Source: Streptomyces avicenniae (GTDB lineage: Bacteria > Actinomycetota > Actinomycetes > Streptomycetales > Streptomycetaceae). From it: DNA of 64,000 bases. A program made the translations under genes and the position numbers. The notes under the pieces are model-generated. The model saw nothing but the letters and a program-made list of their open reading frames with translations. It was not told the DNA's origin and did no database searches. Below are positions 63,190-64,000 of this stretch, one piece after another (the stretch's first letter is position 1; each line of letters begins with the position of its first letter). The DNA lies in the NCBI RefSeq assembly GCF_000719135.1, contig NZ_JOEK01000001.1, positions 62,001 through 126,000 of the forward strand. The letters are read 5' to 3'.

Positions 63190-64000
63190 ATGCACGACAT
63201 ACCGGAACGCGCCCCGAGCCCCGCCCCCCACTCAGCGCACACCTCCGGAGCCGCGAAGCCCTCCGCACGCCCCACCGCGGCGCTCGCGATGAGCGGGTCC
63301 GGCACCGACCGGCTGCTGACCGACTCGACCCTCGCCGCGCTGCGGTCGGCGACCGATCTGGTCTACCCGCCGCTGCTGGACGACTTCGGCACGCCCGAGG
63401 CCCGCGCCGTCCTGGCCGACACCGAGATCCTGGTGACGGGCTGGGGCTGCCCGCCCATCGACGCCGAGGCGCTGTCCCACGCCCCCAAGCTGCGCGCGAT
63501 CGTCCACGCGGCGGGCACGATCCGCCACCACGTCACCGAGGCGTGCTGGGAACGGGGCATCCGCGTGTCGTCCGCCGCCGCGGCCAACGCCCTGCCGGTG
63601 GCCGAGTACACGCTCGCCATGATCCTGCTCGCCAACAAGCACCTGCTGGAGATCTCCGCCGAGTACAAGCGCACCCGCGCGCGGCGCGCCTGGGACGAGG
63701 AGACGCCGGGGCTCGGGAACTACGGCAGGACCGTCGGCATCCTCGGCGCGTCCCTGATCGGCCGCCGCGTCCTGGAACTGCTGCGCCCGTTCGACCTGAC
63801 GCCGCTGCTGCACGACCCGTACGTCGGCGACGCGGAGGCGCGGGCCCTGGGCGCGCGGCCGGTGGGCCTGGAGGAACTGTTCCGGGAGAGCGACGTCGTC
63901 AGCCTCCACGTGCCGCTGCTGCCCGCGACGACCGGCATGGTCAACCGCGAGCTGCTGTCGGCCATGCGCCCCGGCGCGACGCTGATCAACACCGCGCGCG
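63190..64000 (+). CDS. D-isomer-specific 2-hydroxyacid dehydrogenase (3' end beyond window)
   Basis: At least 270 residues, running off the right edge without a stop. After a 35-residue hydrophilic leader, substrate-domain segments LRAIVHAAGTIRHHVTEACWERGIRVSSAAAANALPVAEYTLAMILL are visible in parts, then the NAD motif GRTVGILGASLIGRRVLELLRPFD and SDVVSLHVPLLPATTGMVNRELLSAMRPGATLINTAR. The dinucleotide motif reads GILGAS rather than GxGxxG. ATG 63190 is chosen; ATG 63181 is in the same frame. Substrate unknown. Confidence 0.9.
   Translation, partial: MHDIPERAPSPAPHSAHTSGAAKPSARPTAALAMSGSGTDRLLTDSTLAALRSATDLVYPPLLDDFGTPEARAVLADTEILVTGWGCPPIDAEALSHAPKLRAIVHAAGTIRHHVTEACWERGIRVSSAAAANALPVAEYTLAMILLANKHLLEISAEYKRTRARRAWDEETPGLGNYGRTVGILGASLIGRRVLELLRPFDLTPLLHDPYVGDAEARALGARPVGLEELFRESDVVSLHVPLLPATTGMVNRELLSAMRPGATLINTAR

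Overview
The window is very GC-rich, densely coded DNA with the habits of a Streptomyces chromosome: GTG starts are common, TTA codons are almost absent (I found two), there are XRE/DUF5753, DUF397 and RsbW-like ATPase genes of the WhiJ type, and the order ppa / dacB / metalloprotease / tilS / hpt / ftsH / folE matches what I remember from S. coelicolor. I found no tRNA or rRNA gene and no transposase.

Layout. 1-3296: a short CRISPR array (four visible 30-bp repeats, no cas gene in view), then an XRE-TPR regulator and four small overlapping genes of unknown function. 3280-11695: a housekeeping block (folE, ftsH, hpt, tilS, a zincin-type protease, dacB, divergent ppa) and an SMR transporter. 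11722-18743: a ThrE-type exporter, a VOC protein, a DrrAB-like ABC transporter divergent from its likely PadR regulator, and a WhiJ-like trio (XRE-DUF5753, RsbW-like ATPase, DUF397). 18944-23174: a Rox-type rifampin monooxygenase preceded by a close match to the rifamycin-associated element, then a zinc-starvation operon (zinc-free L33 and L31, CobW GTPase) behind a putative Zur box, and a DUF3048 lipoprotein. 23184-28348: a STAND NTPase whose TPR array has a three-TPR super-repeat, a translationally coupled membrane protein, an orphan DUF397 gene, and a divergent MreB/Mbl-like actin.

28413-43120: an MFS pump with a divergent tandem AsnC regulator, lipoamide dehydrogenase, a quinone reductase with a divergent MmyB-like regulator, a SigB/F-type sigma factor, a MarP-like membrane serine protease and assorted enzymes. 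43232-47694: an MMPL exporter followed by an OmpR-type two-component system whose regulator carries a TTA codon. 47639-53716: a secreted FG-GAP protein, a VOC protein, a tiny zinc-finger gene with a TTA codon, and a MacB-like ABC transporter behind a palindromic operator. 53848-64000: a DUF218 protein, pterin carbinolamine dehydratase, a split LuxR-type two-component system flanking a membrane gene, a methyltransferase preceded by an overlapping 18-codon ORF, an ArsR-controlled ABC transporter operon, and a truncated D-2-hydroxyacid dehydrogenase.

Most regulatory logic is local: repressor/transporter pairs with visible palindromes, chains of 1-4 nt start/stop overlaps, and several apparently leaderless promoters (TANNNT 6-7 nt before the start codon). 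The most distinctive items are the NTPase super-repeat with its coupled membrane partner, the 12-bp-periodic CACGTGC boxes shared by the WhiJ-like trio, the rox/RAE pair, and the small-gene cassette beside the CRISPR array. Family assignments rest on remembered motifs and on reading the translations; no database search was possible.
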